NCBI GenBank assembly: GCA_032358165.1
Contig: JAALGY010000049.1
Coordinates: forward strand, 372,001-436,000
DNA: 64,000 bases
Origin: Diplosphaera chodatii
Lineage: Eukaryota; Chlorophyta; Trebouxiophyceae; Prasiolales; Stichococcaceae
Direction of reading: 5' to 3'
In this document: one piece after another, positions 49,141-62,542 of the stretch
Layout of the letters: every line of letters begins with the position of its first letter
Position numbering within the stretch: position 1 is the stretch's first letter
Notes under the pieces: model-generated
Seen by the model: only the letters and a program-made list of their open reading frames with translations
The model's database searches: none
Told to the model about the DNA's origin: nothing
Program-made: the position numbers and the translations under genes

Positions 49141-50759
49141 GACCCTGCAGCGTGCAGGCAGGAACGAGCTCAGTCAACGATGTTTTTCAGGGTCATAAGC
49201 CAACAGCAGCGCATGTTTAATTTGCAGACGGTAGCATGTATGCCGTTTAGACATAGACATGCATGTGTGGGTAGTCAGCATGCATGTGAGATAGGGCTGC
49301 TCTGCATCATACAGATAGTATCGAACATTACAGAGCATCGCTATCAGGCTTCCATCGTTGCCCACTGGCAGTCTCGTTGTTGCATTGTACAGTGTATGGA
49401 GCGAGATTCAGAGCTGCGAACATGCAGGCAGGCTGAGCACAACGGTGATGAGTCACGACCCACACAGCCCACGTTGGAGGTTGCCCAAACCTGTAGCTTT
49501 CGGGCCCGAGGCTGTACACAGATCAGATCAGATCCGAGCCACATGACATCAACCTAACTGCGCCTGGCATCATATTCGATCTGTCGGCGCGTTCCAGCCC
49601 TTGCACCGACATACAATACGCAGAGCAAAGCTGCCTTCACATCAGCTGGTCAGGTTTGTGCTGGCTGGCTGGCACATCTCGTTGTCGAAGATTTTCATGA
49701 CGACCCAGTTGTGCAGAATGGGCCAACCGCACACGGCTGCTACTTGCACCAACGTACTCTGGATGTCTTGCCGAACCATGCGTTCAGGGCTGTCATGCGC
49801 CAACACATCCGTGCGAAAGTATCGACATATGCAGAGCGCTGGCGATCGGCTGCCGCTGGCCAGACTGTCGTCTTCAACCAATGCTCGCAAGACGCAGCGC
49901 AGTACTTCAGACCGCTCACATGATCACAAGAGGTGCAAAACTCGGTTTCATTCTTTGGGAGCGGCTACCTGAGCATCTGCCGGCCTGCTGACGCGTGCGT
50001 GACCAGAAAGCACGACGATCGTTGGGAACGCCACACAAGCGGCGGCACGCCTCTGCTGACTGCTGACCACCCTTGCCGTTGAACAAGCGCGGACGGGCGC
50101 GACGAGGAACAGCTGTCTGGAGTCGGATGTGATGAAATCGCTCAGATGGAGCTGTGTGCTGCGTTGCAATATCCCCACACGTATGCCAGATCTTCGTACA
50201 CCGAGGAATCCTCTCACATGCAAAACCTCGGCGATGGGTTTCGGGGACCCCCCCTGTCTGCCTGCCTTACGGTGCTTCCAACTGTTGCACAACAGGACGT
50301 GTATGCAAACGTGAACATACTGACTTGTCTGTGTGTGCTTTGCTGATCTAGTCAAAAATCAATCCAATATTGCGGCCGCATGTCTGTCGCAAGCGTGCTG
50401 TCCTCTGTGCTGCGCAGGCCATGTTTCCCCGGCCAGATGTCGTCTGCACGCTTGCCTCCTGGATCTAAATAGCTGTGACATACCAGCCTGCTGTCCTCCG
50501 TCGTCCAACTATGCAACACCCCACGTCTTTGCAGCGAAAGGCGGCTGTTTGCCCGTTCTGTTTCGGCATCTGCTGTCTGCTGACGTTGCAAACGGCGTCA
50601 CGCCTTGGACCGAAACTCTGTCCGCACCAGCGTCAGGTTCTGCAGCACGCACAAAGTCCGTCTCTGTCAGCACAGCACTGCCGACGATGACACCGCCGGC
50701 AGCACATGTGTGCAGACGGTTCTTGGTGCAGACAAGACAGACATGAGAGGTTCGGGAGG
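49141..50759. other. Intergenic region
   Basis: 1.6 kb: upstream region of the second subtilase and 3' UTR of exportin-7. No supported gene. Confidence 0.4.
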
Positions 50760-53700
50760 TCACAACATGCCAGTGAGCTTCCTATCACTGCGCGCCTGCG
50801 TGAACTTGTCCCGGTTCTTGGGCTCCAGATTCCGCTGCACGCCCTCCATGAGCTTCCCCAGGCAGGTCGTCAGGTGCGGTCTCCTGCAGAGCAAGCCGAG
50901 GCTGTCTTGAGCAGCCGACGGCGTGGCACCTGCCCCATCATCTGGTGCCCAACCGAACCGCTGGCAGCTGACCAGAGCTGGGTGCCCATGTGCTTCACCG
51001 TCCGCCGTCCTCTCCACCTACTGAACCCCGCACCTGTCGGCGGGCTGCGCCGCGATGATCTGCCGCTGCAGCTCCAGGTAGATGTCCTCGTTGACCAGGA
51101 TCAGGGCGAGCATGGGGCGCGACAGGCTCCACTGGTTGCCCACATCCTCGAACAGCACCAGCTCGAACAGGCTGGTCAGCACCGCCGGCAGCAGCTCCGG
51201 GCGCGCGCGCAGGTGCTGCTCCATCGCCTGCGCCGCATGCCGGGAAGCATGTCAGCGCGTGGTCGCATGCTGCTGCGCCACAGTGCGACAGCAGACAGCC
51301 AGACAGTGTGGCCTGCGGGTACCGCCATCTGACTGCTGATCACAGCTGGGAGCTCATGCGTGGGCTGGCCTGCCACATGATGGCCCTCCAACCCGAAAAG
51401 GTGATACATGTGCAGGTGACGGCTCAGCAAGCCACGATGACATCGAGGTGGCAGGGACAACCGGCCTGCTAGTTTCGGATATGCCAGGACTCTGACATTG
51501 GTGGGGTGGGAACCTGGCTGGGGCCCACCTGCGCAGCGGGCGACGGCTGGGCGCTGGGCTGCTCGGGGTGGGTGGCCTTGAAGTAAAAGCCTGCCAGGTT
51601 GTCCACCGCCGCCGCGCACTGGCTGCTGACGCCCGTGTCGAGGCTCTTCAGCCCCGCGTCCAGCGCCGACATCTGCAGCGCCGTCGCCGACCTCAGCACA
51701 GCTCTGATTCGGATCTGACTGACTTTGGGGCATTCTGAGCCCGTGCAGCAACATGCAGCAAGGCGGCACCATCGACAGCGGGACCGGCGCCACACGACCC
51801 TCTGCCGTGTTTTGCGTCACCCCAATGCCGGCATGTCTGCTGACATGACCGACCTGGGCCCAGCATGCCGCAAGCTTGTCTGATTACACACAACCACGGC
51901 TGCGCACCAGGAAGGCGAAGGTGGCGGTGTCGGTGGAGGCGAGCACCGGCGCGTGGTTGTGGCTGAGCACCTCCAGCAGCTGGAAGAACGCGCGGCCCAC
52001 CTTGCGGAACGCCATGATGTCCGCCAGCGGCACCGCCAGCGCCATCTTCAGCGCAATCGCGAGGGCGTCCTGTGGAGCCACACATCCAGCACTGGCCAAA
52101 GGGTGTTTCAGTTTCACGCACTGTTTCAAGCATCTGCGAGCAGCAAGGCGCCCTGGTATGCTGAGCTCCAGCTCAAGAGCATGGCCATGCCGCCTGGACT
52201 TCAATCAGGTCCTGCTAGGTTCATGCTAACGTACTGCAGATCTTGAGTTGAGCCCCACCTTCAGGGCTGGGTCGCCGTACAGGTCAAACACGCCAAAGTT
52301 GACGTAGTTGCCCGACAGCGCGCGCGACAGGATGGTCAGGCACACCCAGATGCCCTTGTACTTGGCGGCGTATGGGTCAGACCCAGAGGGCACGGTCAGC
52401 ACCCTGTTGCCGTACGCCACCAGCACCTGGAAGCGAGAAGTAGATGATGTCAGCTTAGACATGGTGACCAGTCGCAACAGGCATATGTCAACTGCAGTCG
52501 GCACGACATGCCATATGCGGGACTGCAGGCAAGACACGGCAATGCTGCTCAAGCCACATCGCCTCAATACCACAGTGCCATAACATGGTGCACCTTGGAG
52601 ACCTGCCGGAAGAGCAGGATGCCGTTGGGGCTGGAGCTGTCAAACGTCAGCCGCTGCGTTTTGTTCAGCACGAACTCTGCCATGAACTTGAGGATAGCCG
52701 TCGACACCTGCAGCGCAGCATTGAGTGCACTTTCACACACAAAATTGTTACATCGCCTGTGGAGATCACTCCAACCGCCCGCCACATCAGGGTGAGAGTC
52801 ATGTAGAGCGACACTGAAACTGATTGAGTTGCTTGCCTCTGGAACGTCGGCCCATGCCTCAAGCGCTGCCACGATGGTCGCAAAGTGCGCTGGATGCAGC
52901 CAGTCGAACAGCAAGCCTGCGCACACAGGTCGTGTTGTTCTCAGACACAGCTGGTAAATGCAAGCTGCAGGACACATCAAACCTTTGGATCTACGCTTGG
53001 CATTGCATGGGCCAGAGGACTGCCATGATGCCACGATGCGCATGGTGACTACATAAGTCAGCATACCATATGTGCGCCGGCTGTTTGTGGCTATGGCAAT
53101 GCCGCGCATGTCACGAAAGAGGCCTGTCACTGTGTCCTGGGGCACTGACTGCCGCAGGGCTGCTGGATTGGCACCGCCGTTGCTGGCCTGCCCCAATGAG
53201 ACCAGCACCTGGGCGAGAACTCAGGAGTATCACTTGCTGTGCAGTGTTGGGCAAGCCCTGTTGATGCGCATCATAGCATGAGTGCGACTCATGGAACAGT
53301 TGGTGCCATGTTACCACGCAACATTTGCAAGAACACGCACACCTGCTGCAAGGGGGCCACAAAGGAATGGAACTTTGCGGGTGTGTCCTCCATGAACAGC
53401 AGCCGTGCGAGCGTTGAGTAGAACACAGGCCTGCAGCATGACAAACACTAACCCTCAGCTCCATGTGCACATGTTGTGAGGTGTGTGACATGTTGACAGG
53501 CACCTGAAGCGGTACATAGAACTCCACCATTGTCAGCTGCACGTGTGCAGTGAGTGACTGTGCATGTACGGCTGGTGCTCACCGTAACCGCATGTTGCCG
53601 CGCTCTGCCAGAAAAGCGAAGTGCTCCGCGGGATGGTGCTGCAGCAGGTAGTTCACTGCCTCCAGCTTCAGCAGCAGCTTGCCGCTCATGAAGCCGCTGG

Positions 53701-56700
53701 CAAGGTCCTGCAATCAGGTACGTGAGCTTTCAGTCGACAGACGATGAGCAGGCACGCTGTCGCCGACTCGAAGCTGTTTGTCAGCCGGCGCATCATTCAG
53801 CAAATGCATTGGCACCTAGTCAATGCAGGTGCATTGATTTGCGGTGCGGTTGGCCACAAGTAAGAGAAAAGGTGGCCTGAGCACAGTGGCGGCACGACGG
53901 GCGTGACAGGTCCCAAAGAATGTCTGCACACCTGGAACAGGTTCAGGGTGTGCGAGATGACGTCTTCGCAGGAGGCGAACGCCTTCAGGTTCACCGCGAT
54001 CTTCTGCAGCATGATGTTGAGCACCATGACGTGATCCTTCACACCCAGCCGCTCACTGAGCCGCGGGTACACCTGTGCATTGCATGGGCCACTAGCTCAG
54101 CTCGGTGGATGCTAGACCCCAACAACCGCTGCCGCCTGTGGTGGTCATTGCAGCACACATTGCACACTGCAGCGAGAACGACACACTCCCAACTGGTTGT
54201 GCAGGGCGGCCAGGGCTGCGCCATTCTGTTATCTGCAATGATTTCCTTGGGCGATATGCCGCTCCCGCCCGCACCTTGGAGCAGTGCATGACCTGCTCGC
54301 CGATGTACACTTTGCGGAAGTTCTGGAAGAAGCCCAGCAGCGCAACGTCGAGGCGCTGGCGGGCGTGCTCCCCCACTCGTGCCGCGTGCGTCCCCGTGTC
54401 CACCACCTGCAGCAGGCCGAACACCCGCGCCGCCAGGTCCCCGTCTATGGGCTCCTGCGGGCACGGGCGCGGCAGCATCAGGGTGTCTGATCAGCAGCCA
54501 GCTGCTCACGCCGATGTACGAAGGCACAGCAGCCGTATGGAGACAGCTTGTGGCGGATGACAGCGCGCTGTGACAGCGACGGTATAAGGCATCAACTTGG
54601 CGGTACCAGCAGGTGCCTGTTGACATGGGAGCTAATGGGGCAGCAGTGCTGTTATCTGATCGTTGCATCAGCTTGCAGCGTCTGTGATGCTGACCTGCGA
54701 CTCCGCTGATGACGAGGACAGGCGGCCACGGATGATGGCACCCACCAGATGCACCAGCCACGTCAGCTGCCCCTCCATCACCGCCAGCGCCTGCGCTTCC
54801 ACTTTCCCTGCGCAAGGTCGCAAGATTGGCATCCAGTAAGCCATCCCGAGGGCATTATCTCGCACCATAGCTTGGGGGAGCTACGCGGCACGCAACCAAC
54901 ATGCCGAGACAGCGCACCTGGCGAGGCTGCCTCTGTGTACGCTGCGACCAGGGGGTCGAGGAAGCGCAGCAGGTACTCTGCTGTGCGTGCGTACTGGAAG
55001 CGGCACAGGAAGGGGATCGCGTCCAGCTGGTCCGCCACCTGCGGGTTGCATGGCTTCGATCCGTTGTTGCAGCAAGCCCTGATGTGAACGCACTGTACAG
55101 TTCACCGTGGCACGCTTCTGCTGCACCCGCAAGCTGTGCATAAGGACTTCCTGCCAACACTTCCAGAGGTGCAGTTGGCTTGGGAGGTTGCCGCTCGACA
55201 TCATGACAACTGTCAGTTCATCAGCCCAGCACGCGCCAAAGCTGGTGGCAGTAACAGCAGCCCAGCCCACCTGTTCCTCATTGTCCAGCGGGTCCTCGCT
55301 GCCGCCCGTCACCGCTGCTGCCACGCTGTCCAATCTGCAGCAATGTCAGCACCGCTTGACGAGGTGCGTTCGCGTAGAACTGGCAATGTTGTGCAAGCAT
55401 TACCCAGACACCATGTCATTGGTGTGACACACACATGAACGCCATGCAGACTACGCCTGCGAGCAGCAGCAGCCCTGCACGCTGAGGCTTGCTGCTCGCT
55501 AGCGAAGTCGAGCGGCGTTGTGGGCGTGTTGCACAAAAGTCCAAACGCAACAGCACATCGAGCCTCCCCACCTGGAGGTGATGTACGCCTGGTTGATGCG
55601 GGGCACGTACGTCTCCAGCAGGCTGGGGGAGTCGCCCTTGAGGTAGGGCATGCTGGACACCAGGCGCGACCACAGGCCCAGCAGGTAGTACACGCTGCCG
55701 GCGGCCCACTGCCAGGACCCCAGGCTGCTCACCGTCAGATCCGCCACCAGCTGGATCCACTCAGTGTAGCCGTCGACGCCCACCTGCGGGCAGGGCGCGA
55801 ACGCGTCACGGCACGGCCTAAGCAGCGTTGGGTGTTTGGCTGCTTCCAGTGTCAGTGGCCCGCAAGCTGTAGAGTCCATGATGCTTGACGGCGGCTGGGC
55901 TGCCACTGCACACATGCTGCAACAGACCGAGCACACACATGATAGGGTGTTGCGGGTGATGTGCTGCGAGACAGAACTCATGGTTATGCTGTTCTGGAGC
56001 AGGCAGCTGCTGCCACAGCCTGGTGCTGCCGCTTGGCAAGTCAAACCAGTGCCGATGCACAGCTCACCAGCTCCGACAGCTGGTAGTTGGTCTTCAGGCG
56101 CCCCAGCAGGCGGCAGAACTCGTGGTAGTTGGCGTGCTCCCCCAGGCCGCGCTGCGTGCGCAGGATGTCGCGCGTCCCCGCCGCCAGGTGGTTCAGAAAC
56201 TTCGCGCGCTCCGCCTCCCCCGCAAACAGGCTCCGCCGCACGCTCGCCAACCGCACCTGCGCAGCACGAAAGTAGAATGTATGCAAATACTGTACGCTGT
56301 ATGCTCACACAGTATACGATGATACACTGTTGTCATAGACTACATGGACCAGCCTGATTCAGACGCTGTGCACACGGTGCAGAGGGGAATTCGTTTGACG
56401 GTTTCAACATGTTACATGGGTCTCCTCCTCAGTTACTGGGCATGCCGAAGAGCAAGACACTGAGGATGCAGCAAGCCAGCACGCGCACCAGGCACTCCAG
56501 GGAGGCGTTGGACAGCGGCGGCTTTGTGGCGGCGTAGAAGTCGAAGAACAGCTGCAGCGTCGCGCTGTCCTCGATCAGGGGCCGCCACACTGACGGCACC
56601 TGCATGTGGTGTATTTGTATGTCTTACCCATCGCCTGACCACCACCAGCTGCTGGCCAGCTCAGGGTAAATCAGTTGGGCAGCCCTCACACTCATCTACC

Positions 56701-58695
56701 AACACATCAGCACATCGGAGATTGTGTTCTGCTTGATACGAAGGCACCTGTATCGTGCCGAGGTCCTCTGACGACTCGTCTAGGCAGGTGCCTACAAAGT
56801 CGAAGGACAGTGCTGCAAGCGCCAAGCTGACTGCCTGCAAGGTGCAAGGGTCATCATGACCGCCAGGCCAGCAGAGTTTTGCACCCAGAAACGGGACATC
56901 CTCAGGTTGCAGCCTGTCTAAGATGTTGGGATGCTCCCACTACAAACTCGCGGCAGCATGGTTTATGAGCAGTGCAGACATGCACTGCGCATGCAAGCTG
57001 GCCTTCCTAGCTTGCGCAAGGCCAGAGCCGCGGCACTCCTATTCGTCTGCACAGCGGTAGGGATCTTGATGGACGTAGCACCTGCTCCTGCAGCTTTACA
57101 TCTGTCTGCTGGCCTGGCGCCGTGAGCTGCCGTAGCGCTGTGAGCGCCAGCTGGAACACCGAAAACAGCCCTGCGTCCCGGAAGCTGACTGCTGCCTGCG
57201 AGTTGCAATGCCTGTATCAGTCATCTTAGTCACGGAGATGTACGAGCAAGTTTGGAGGAGGGGTACACATCCACGACTACAGTCACAGCAGCAGTCTATC
57301 ACAGCACATGTCAAGCGTGCAGACGCACCTTTCGGTGTGCTGTAAGGGTGCGGCCGGGCGTTGGCTGGTTCATCTCACCGACCAGCATCACCAGGATGCG
57401 CAGACCCAGCTGATAGTGTCCTGTGCTGCCTCCGGTCGAGCCCTGCAGCGAGTCGTGCAGGGCACACTGAACACGTCTGACATTCCTTCTGGATTTGTGT
57501 TCTGTTACACACGCACTGATGCGTGCCAACACTACACAGTGTAAATGCTGCAGCCAGCACCGCTTAATGATTGGACGCCTTGCAACAGCATATAGTGCAC
57601 GAATGTTCAGAAGGCGTGCACTGACCTTTTCGAGAAACTGCTTCGCGTCATCGACGATGTTCCGGAAGACGTCATCGTCGAACCAGCACAGCTTCGTTGT
57701 GCGGCACAGCAGCTGCACCAGACTGGTGACGACAAAGGGCTCAAGCGCCGGCCCCCGGCTGCAGATGAGCAGAAGGCATGTCACTTGCTGGGCAACAAGG
57801 TCGTGTGTGAGGCGACCTCAGGCAACAGAGTAGCAGGTGACCGACAGCAGTGGCTTGCTGCAGTCTTGTGGCACCTGTCCAGATAACCGAGGAAGTAGTG
57901 TCGCATGTCCAGCTTGACTGTAACACTGCAGGGTGCAAGGAAGCGGGGGTCAGTTGCAGGCAACTGGGACACTTTTTGCATACCAACCAGCATGCCTGCA
58001 GGCAGCAGGTTATTTTGACAGCGCTGTGACCCTCGCACCTGAGCACATGCTCGGTGACGACCTTCAGCAGGCTGGATGTTGCCAGCAGCTGTGCATATGG
58101 CGACCGTGAGTTGTCGAGGATCGCCTGCACATGGTGGCATGATGCAGTTAACAGAGTAGAGTTGTTGCCTGTAGTCCAACCTTGCAGTTTGCGACCATGG
58201 GTAGTCTGATGCAATTTATTGAGGATTCATTAGTATGCCATACCGCACCCTGCAATGGGTGATATACTCTGTCGACTGTGAAAACACCCGCAAATATGTT
58301 TCCGCCTGTGAACGCTCTTGCGGATCCTGCGCAGCATTAAACGAATAGAGCAGGTTGCGCAGGGACTCGCTTCTGTGAGGGTCGTGAAACATGTCAGACT
58401 TCGGCAGTCTTGGTCTGAGCCCTGACGCCAGCATGCACATGAATGCGGGATTCAGCGGGATGAGTGCGGCATTTACAGTGGGCTGTTGAAGTCACAACCA
58501 CGATTGATGCAACCGTCTGATTGGTATCGTTCTGTTGCTCTGTATGCGGCTGCAACCGCCAGCAAATTCAATATTCAAGCTGCTTCTTGTCAGATCGTGA
58601 ACACGAAAGCCATCAATGTGCCAGACCTGCGAGTTGTACAGCCGCTCGCACAGCGCCTCCAGCTGCGGAAGCTGCTGCAGCACCTCCGCCGTCAT
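50760..58695 (-). CDS. XPO7: Exportin-7 (RanBP16) homologue
   Basis: Importin-beta family nuclear transport receptor binding RanGTP. More than 20 exons in phase. The ATG at 58695 (exon 58695-58627, [20 protein letters not shown]) matches the family start LAQLENLCKQLY. Blocks follow the human protein in order: [263 protein letters not shown] and [19 protein letters not shown]. The stop at 50762-50760 follows a short unmatched end ([11 protein letters not shown]), so a further spliced exon cannot be excluded. One intron has a GC donor at 52836. Confidence 0.93.
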
Positions 58696-59264
58696 GGCGG
58701 CTTACAAGCTGGAAACCGATTGCGATCACGGCATGTGACCTGTTGTATCAGGTCGAGTGCCAAGGTCTGGTGCGTGCACAGGGCGCACAACCGTGCGCCG
58801 CGTCCAGTGCAGACAGTTGCAGGCAGCTGCTGCAACGTCACGAGCCTGATTGATGCACAGGCGCCGCTGTGCGCAAGACAAATTTGCTCGAGCTTTTCAC
58901 TGTGAGTGGAAGCTGTTGTGCCAAGAAGTGCTTCCTCTGGTGCCAAGCGTGCATCGTACCAACTGAGGTGCAGGTACATTCTGCTGCGCGCCAAGTTCTG
59001 CAAAGCTCATCACATGCTTTTGACCTGCATCTCCAGCACTGTGGCACCCTCTCCTTGAGAAAGGCGTTTGCTTGCAAACACCTTGGTCACCGACTACCCA
59101 TCGATTTGCCACTGGCTGCTTCAATGGCTGATTTGGGCTTCAATGGCTGATTTGGGCATACAGACAAGCATACATTGCTCTGTCATCAGCTATCTCATGG
59201 GCACTGATACGTACAACGTTTCAAGCTTGAGAGCCTGAGCAAGCGCCCTCCGTGCGCAGAGGAG
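58696..59264. other. Divergent promoter, exportin-7 / prolyl hydroxylase
   Basis: 569 bp between two divergent ATGs. It holds a 19-bp tandem repeat (CTTCAATGGCTGATTTGGG at 59120 and 59139). No TATA box is obvious. Confidence 0.4.
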
Positions 59265-61847
59265 ATGAACAGGCTCTGCGCAGCGCTGTCGGCGTGCTTT
59301 ATGCTGCAGCTCCTAGCGTTCACAGGCGTGTGACAGCACCGTAGTCATTGCGGGACGTGAGCTGCCAGACCCACATCGTTGCCTATGTCGGAATTGATGT
59401 AAACCCATTTGTACCGCAGGCGCGGAGGAGGATGTGTTACCAGGCTGGAAGGGGGTAAGGACCTGACAGCGTGATGTACACGGCCTGCGACAACACCAGC
59501 ATCATGATGTTCCCTGACGTTAGGCTGAGGCACCATTACGCTGCATGTCGCAGGAGGTCTTTCAACCGGGCAGCGTCTTTGCGGACCTGCATGTGGCTGG
59601 CGAGGACAGAGTCAGGGTCAGTTTGATGGCAGACATTCAAATGAGCAGCGACGTCATCCACGATGGTCACTCACCGTTAGACAGCGCAGCTAGCACAGCC
59701 AATTGATGTTTGCCGCTCACGCAGGATGTGCGCGGTACCGGAGACCTCAGCTCGACAAAGCCCTGGGTGGAGGCCATCTCATGGCACCCACGTGCTTTCG
59801 TATACCACAACTTCCTCAGCGCCGAGGCAAGCCGGCGCAGACCTCACGGCAGCATCCACAGTCGGCATCAGCGCACACCCCACACTGGAAGACTCATGTC
59901 TTCCGCCCATCAAAATGCAAAAACACACGCTGCATAGCGTCAGACGTTCGCTTTTGATTGGCCAGCAGGAGTGCGACCACATCGTTAACATCAGCAAGCC
60001 ACTCATGATGCGGTCCACGGTCGTCGGCGAGGGCGGCGCCTCCGTCGTGGACCACATCCGCACCAGCTACGGCACCTTCATCAGGTGCGCGGCCTGCAGC
60101 CACAGCCAAAAGCTCAACATCGCATCGCACTCGAAACCTCACCGTTCCTCTGTCTCGACCTCCGCCAGAAGTCGCCACGGGCAGCAAGCAGCATTGTACA
60201 AGTAGGATGATGTGATTGGCAGGCGGGGCAGGGACCCGGTCATCACACGGATGGAGCGGCGCCTGGCGGACTGGACGCACCTGGGTGTGGAGTTCCAGGA
60301 GGACACGCAGATTCTCAGGTGCCCTGCAGGCAATATCAGAGTGGCCACCAACATCTCGCATCATGACAAGCTTCAGGTTCACCATCAACATGTGGTCTAG
60401 TCTCGCTCAGCCTTCTGAGCTCCCGAGACACAAGCTGTGCTAACGGCAGACAGTTGGGCAAGTGTTTCCAGCTGTGCTGTAGATATGGAGTGGGCCAAAA
60501 GTACGGTGCCCACTTTGACAGCCTGGTGGAGCAGAGCCCGCGCATCGCCACCGCACTCATATACCTTCAGGTGGATCAGATTTTTTATTGTGTATGTTCT
60601 CAAATGCGCCGGCTGCAGTCTGATTGCAGTCGTCGGTACTCCAGTGAACCCTTGGACTGTTGCAGCTTACGTAGCACCTGATCTTCATGTTCGTCCATTG
60701 TCACCAGCACACAAGCTGACAGTCAGAAGTGTATGCACGCTGGACTCGTGCTGAGTTCTTTCTGCAGGACACTAACGATGGCGGCGAGACCGCCTTCCCA
60801 CAGGGCTCAGAGTGGGCAGACCCTGCCATGCCACAGCGCTTTGGGCCCTACTCAGACTGTGCAAAGGACCACGTGGCTGTGAAGCCACGCAAAGGTGCAC
60901 CAGTGCTGCACATAGTTCACCTATTGGGTCCTTACTATTCAGGCTGACAGGCGACTGGGCATCTGGCCGGGATCCGCACAACAAGAAGCTTCCTGCCAAG
61001 CCCTTGATGTCCAGAGGTGTTACCCACTGCCTTTGCAGGCATGGCGCTGCTGTTCTACAGCCTCAAGCTGGATGCAAAGGCGCAGGATGATGCGTCCATG
61101 CACACAGGGTGCCCCGTGCTGTCTGGCACCAAGTGGAGTGCCACCAAATGGTGCGCGCCCCTTGCAGCACGCTGCACGGCATGGTCAGGGCACCCTCTTC
61201 GCACATGAGTGCAGACGCGTGACCATCTGGATCCAGGCATGTTCACGGATTTGCTGTTTGGCTGCAGGATCCACACAGACCCGTTCCACCCCGAGTGGCT
61301 GGCCGCGGGAGGTGGGATACTGCTGCTGCACGCTGCCATACCTGCAATGTAGGCCTTGACATCACCTGCATCTTGCGTACTGCCATGCTGTCAGCATGAC
61401 TAACTGTAGGTTGATGCTGCAGCACATGAGGCAGCAGACCAGCCGGTGCCGCGGCCTGAGGAGTGCCGCGATGAGCATGACAAGTGTGGCGACTGGGCGG
61501 CGGCTGGGGAGTGCGAACACAATCGGGGCTACATGGTGACCTTTGGAAAAAACAAATCTTGCAATGGTTCGGAGATGCTGCCATCGGAGATGCTGCCGCT
61601 GATGTGATGACCTCAACAGGGCAGGCTGAAGCACATCAGAGTCAGCCCGGCGTTCAGTGCCCAATGTCTCTACACAGACACGGGCATGCGCTGTTGACGG
61701 GTGTTTGTGGTTGTGTTGCAGGTGGGCGATGCGCAGCTGGGGCACTGCCGGCATGCATGCAAGGCGTGTGAGGTGTGTGGCAGCACAGACAAGGCGTGTC
61801 GGCGAAACAACCGGATTGCGGCAGGTTTCCTGCCGCTAGATGAATGA
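59265..61847 (+). CDS. Prolyl 4-hydroxylase with C-terminal ShKT domain
   Basis: Fe(II)/2-oxoglutarate dioxygenase that hydroxylates prolines in secretory-pathway proteins, in algae mainly Hyp-rich wall glycoproteins. Exons: 59265-59327 (signal sequence, NRLCAALSACFMLQLLAFTG), 59725-59826, 59969-60084, 60223-60318, 60483-60570, 60768-60894, 61039-61150, 61268-61311, 61423-61535 and 61722-61847 (TGA). Catalytic features: AISWHPRAFVYHNFLSAEEC, Fe ligands His and Asp in YGAHFDS, third ligand in MHTGCPVL, 2-oxoglutarate Lys in GTKWSATKW, then IHTDPFHPEW. The tail CRDEHDKCGDWAAAGECEHN...CRHACKAC is a six-Cys ShKT domain, as in many algal P4Hs, with extra cysteines after it. The intron after 59826 has a GC donor (GCAAGC), and the join restores the family motif FLSAEEC. 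The signal exon is joined on phase and position; an extra small exon between it and 59725 is possible. Confidence 0.9.
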
Positions 61848-62542
61848 AGTGGTTTTGCCTGCGTGTGGTTTTGCTATTGGTCTGCAAGCTCTGTTTGCAA
61901 GCTCCTGGTTGGCACCCCATTTCCATATCGTTGTGATCAACATATATAGTGTTGTACAGCAGCCTCCATCCTTGTCAACAGAACCTCTAGAATGCTAGAG
62001 AGTCAGCTTTTATTGCCGACTGCTGCTGTTCCACAGCATTTCCAGCTCTGGCAGCCGCCTCTGCCTGCACCAGAGAGAGCGCAGGAGTAACATCGGAAGC
62101 GTTGCTGTGTTTTGCATGTGTAGTGGGTTTCATGCAGAAAATTCTGGGCTCAGAATCACGCTGGCAGATTTTCAGCATGGAGGCAACAGGATCGATGACG
62201 ACCCTGACAGCCATCTCAGCGCCCTTGCGCAAGATGTTGCCATTCATCCCTGCCCATAGATGACTTGCTGATTTGTTCACTGCTGTGGGCAGGCTTTGAC
62301 GCTGTGTGAACAGGCGCAGCACTGCAGCATGCTCACCAATGATGTCAAACGCCAGGCTGGCGGCAGGTCAGTCCGCCACCGGCACTTCCACCTGCGCATT
62401 GGCATGTGTAGAGCTGATCTGGCGGCAACTGAGATTGGCAGCAACACAGCTGTCTGTGACGAGTGACAACCCCACGGGATCAGTATTCAATGTGCACAGC
62501 CGGTGAGCTGCTAGGACAGCATGTCCAGCGCCACCCTAAACC
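61848..62542. other. Convergent intergenic region
   Basis: Between the P4H and EF-hand gene stops. No supported gene; both 3' UTRs are expected here. Confidence 0.4.
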
